Source of the DNA: an uncultured Verrucomicrobiota bacterium | GTDB lineage: Bacteria > Verrucomicrobiota > Kiritimatiellia > CAIQIC01 > Lenti-01 | Assembly: GCA_938003985.1 (NCBI GenBank) | Contig: CALKWZ010000058.1 | Coordinates: forward strand, 1 to 14,908 | Direction of reading: 5' to 3' | DNA: 14,908 bases | Part shown: positions 13,702 to 14,908 of the stretch, one piece after another | Numbering within the stretch: the first letter of the stretch is position 1 | Layout of the letters: each line of letters begins with the position of its first letter | Program-made: the position numbers and the translations under genes | Notes under the pieces: generated by a model | What the model was told of the DNA's origin: nothing | Seen by the model: only the letters and a program-made list of their open reading frames with translations | Database searches by the model: none

Positions 13702-14297
13702 CGGTATAGGTTGTGCTCCTCAATGTAGCGCAGGACGGAATCGGGGACAAGGGAAACGGGTTGGCCGGCGGCGATTTTCGCGCGGATTTCGCGCGACGAG
13801 ACGGCGAGGGGTTCGCCGGTGCGGAGATCGGCGAGGAGCCGCTCGGGCCACGGCGGCGGCAGGCGGATCGCGGCGGCGTCGGGCACGAAGCCGGGCCGGG
13901 CGAGGGACACGATGCGGACGAGCGGCAGCAGTTCGAGCGGCCGGTGCCAGGTGGGCAGTTCGGGCAAGGTGTCGGCACCGACGATGAACGTGAAGGCGTC
14001 GCCGGGATGCAGCGCCCGGAGGGCGCGGACGGTGTCGAGGGTGTACGATTTGCCGGGGCGGTTGAATTCGACGTCGAGGGCCGCGAAGCGGGGTTCGCCG
14101 GCGATGGCGAGGCGAAGCATCGCGAGGCGGTCTGCGTTGGAGGCCAGATCGTGGACGGGCTTGTGGGGCGGCACGGCGCAGGGGATGAACCAGACGGCGT
14201 CGAGCGCGAAAAGCCGGAGCGCCTCGCGGGCGATGGAGAGATGTCCCTCGTGGACGGGATTGAACGTGCCGCCGAGGAGTCCGATGGCGCGCGGCAT
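13698..14297 (-). CDS. nadD: Nicotinate-nucleotide adenylyltransferase NadD
   Basis: NadD joins nicotinate mononucleotide and ATP to give deamido-NAD, the penultimate step of NAD biosynthesis. The 199-aa product has the nucleotidyltransferase signature GLLGGTFNPVHEGHL (6-20, with the H-x-G-H at His16 and His19). It also has WFIPCAVPPHK (36-46), YTLDTVRAL (85-93), FIVGADTLPELPTWHRP (104-120) and the C-terminal SSREIRAKI (167-175), equivalent to the usual 'SSTxIR'. It starts at 14297, sharing 1 nt with the stop of the upstream gene (TGATG), and overlaps rsfS by 4 nt. The long in-frame extension toward the window end passes into adapter sequence and is not coding. Confidence 0.97.
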   Translation of the reverse strand: MPRAIGLLGGTFNPVHEGHLSIAREALRLFALDAVWFIPCAVPPHKPVHDLASNADRLAMLRLAIAGEPRFAALDVEFNRPGKSYTLDTVRALRALHPGDAFTFIVGADTLPELPTWHRPLELLPLVRIVSLARPGFVPDAAAIRLPPPWPERLLADLRTGEPLAVSSREIRAKIAAGQPVSLVPDSVLRYIEEHNLYR

Positions 14298-14861
14298 CAG
14301 AACATCACCGGTTCGTCTTCGTCGGCGACGGGCTCCAGCGATTTGATCTGGCCGACGACGACGACGGGCATGTCGCTGTCTTCGACCCAGTATTCGCGGC
14401 CGCGGATGGCGATGGTCTGGCCGATGAACGGCCGCAACTGGGCGGAATGGCCGTGGACGTGGCAGACCATTTCCAGCACGCCGTTTTCGTCGCGCGCCTG
14501 GAGGCGATAGCGCGAAGGGGATCCGGCCATGAACGGCGCGTTGCGCAGTTCGCCTTCGACCTGGACGGTCTTGCCCTGGTTGGGCAGATCTTCCAAGTCG
14601 AGATCGTCGACGAGTTCGGGATCCACTTCGATTTCGGTCCGGCGGGGTTTGGGCTGGGCGGCGGCGGGGGTTGCGGCGGCAGGCGGCGCCGGCGCAACTT
14701 GGGGGGTCGGCCGATTGGCCGGCGCCGGCTGGGCCTGGGCGGGAAGAGCCGTGGCCGGTCGCAGCACCGGAGCCGCAGGCGGGCGGGGTGCGGCAGCCGG
14801 ACGGGGCGTTGCGGCCGGTGCCGGAGTCGCGGCAGGGGCCGGCGCCGTCGCGACCGGAGGC
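14297..14861 (-). CDS. Pro/Ala-rich protein with C-terminal OB-like domain (N-terminus missing)
   Basis: The reading frame enters from the end of genomic sequence at 14861. At least 187 residues are visible and the N-terminus is lost. About 70 residues are a Pro/Ala-rich linker with many PAP, PAA and TPA units. A charged strip follows (TEIEVDPELVDDLDLEDLP), then a C-terminal beta-rich domain: GKTVQVEGELRNAPFMAG, YRLQARDENGVLEMVCHV, FIGQTIAIRGREYWVED, MPVVVVGQIKSL. That layout is suggestive of an OB-fold or a similar small beta-barrel, but I do not recognise the family. It is directly upstream of nadD with a 1-nt overlap, so it heads or joins that operon. The apparent start 'MCSSDL' is translated from the adapter and is false. 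The low-complexity linker may be the reason the assembly ended here. Confidence 0.8.
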
Positions 14862-14908
14862 AGATCGGAAGAGCACACGTCTGAACTCCAGTCACGGCTA
14901 CATCTCGT
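14862..14908 (+). other. Illumina TruSeq adapter plus index, assembly contamination
   Basis: Bases 14862-14895 are the TruSeq read-1 3' adapter, beginning AGATCGGAAGAGCACACGTC. GGCTAC (14896-14901) is a 6-base index, matching TruSeq index 11 as I recall it, and ATCTCGT (14902-14908) is the start of the P7 tail. The reverse strand gives the false peptides 'MCSSDL', 'MLFRS' and 'MTGVQTCALPI', which are well-known adapter translations in databases. Confidence 0.98.

Noticed and set aside
14298..14876. Long N-terminal extension of nadD to the window end
   Set aside because: The frame enters the adapter, overlaps another better-supported gene, and NadD normally begins just before GGTFNPVHEGH, at the ATG at 14297.

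Overview
This is a high-GC bacterial contig end. It most resembles a PVC-group organism, probably Verrucomicrobiota or Kiritimatiellota. That guess rests on a PEP-CTERM surface protein, a very modular secreted cysteine-peptidase-like protein whose C-terminal domain ends in a 'RRYYRLR' stretch, heptad tandem repeats between genes, and Ala/Pro-rich linkers. No 16S gene or other taxonomic marker is present, so the assignment is inference. The last 47 bases (14862-14908) are not genomic. They are an Illumina TruSeq adapter followed by a 6-base index.

Layout. (1) 1-1874: a truncated minus-strand single-pass membrane protein, divergent from a GT4-family glycosyltransferase. (2) 2035-4961: a two-gene translationally coupled unit encoding a secreted protein of unknown function and a 728-aa secreted C39/papain-like peptidase with DNRLRE-like, pre-peptidase C-terminal and fibronectin-III-like domains. 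(3) 4962-5076: a convergent gap holding three 31-bp tandem units, each with a perfect 8-bp inverted repeat. (4) 5077-7248, minus strand: a housekeeping cluster of rpoZ, smpB and an RlmD/TrmA-family rRNA m5U methyltransferase, driven by a clear sigma70-type promoter. Two blocks of 7-bp tandem repeats lie between smpB and the methyltransferase gene. (5) 7420-10426, plus strand: a coiled-coil/C4 zinc-ribbon protein, the RNase P RNA gene (rnpB), a GspC-like PDZ membrane protein that starts almost immediately after rnpB, and a DUF1848 radical-SAM-type protein. (6) 10445-12691, minus strand: a protein distantly like queuosine-salvage or HhH glycosylase-fold proteins with a four-cysteine C-terminal cluster, coupled by ATGA overlap to an upstream PEP-CTERM protein gene, and before that a small secreted hypothetical protein. 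(7) 12825-12954: an AT-rich element of about 130 bp made of two inverted palindromes around a central hairpin. (8) 12994-14861, minus strand: a tightly packed operon of a Pro/Ala-rich OB-like protein (truncated), nadD, rsfS and a DUF6429 protein.

Much of the window is translation and RNA housekeeping: RNA polymerase omega, trans-translation, rRNA methylation, RNase P RNA, ribosome silencing and NAD synthesis. The accessory content is the secreted peptidase pair, the PEP-CTERM protein and the three families of intergenic repeats. I see no complete new defence or mobile system. The most unusual signals are the 31-bp palindromic array, the REPIN/MITE-like AT-rich element, and the four-Cys Qng1-like protein coupled to a PEP-CTERM gene.
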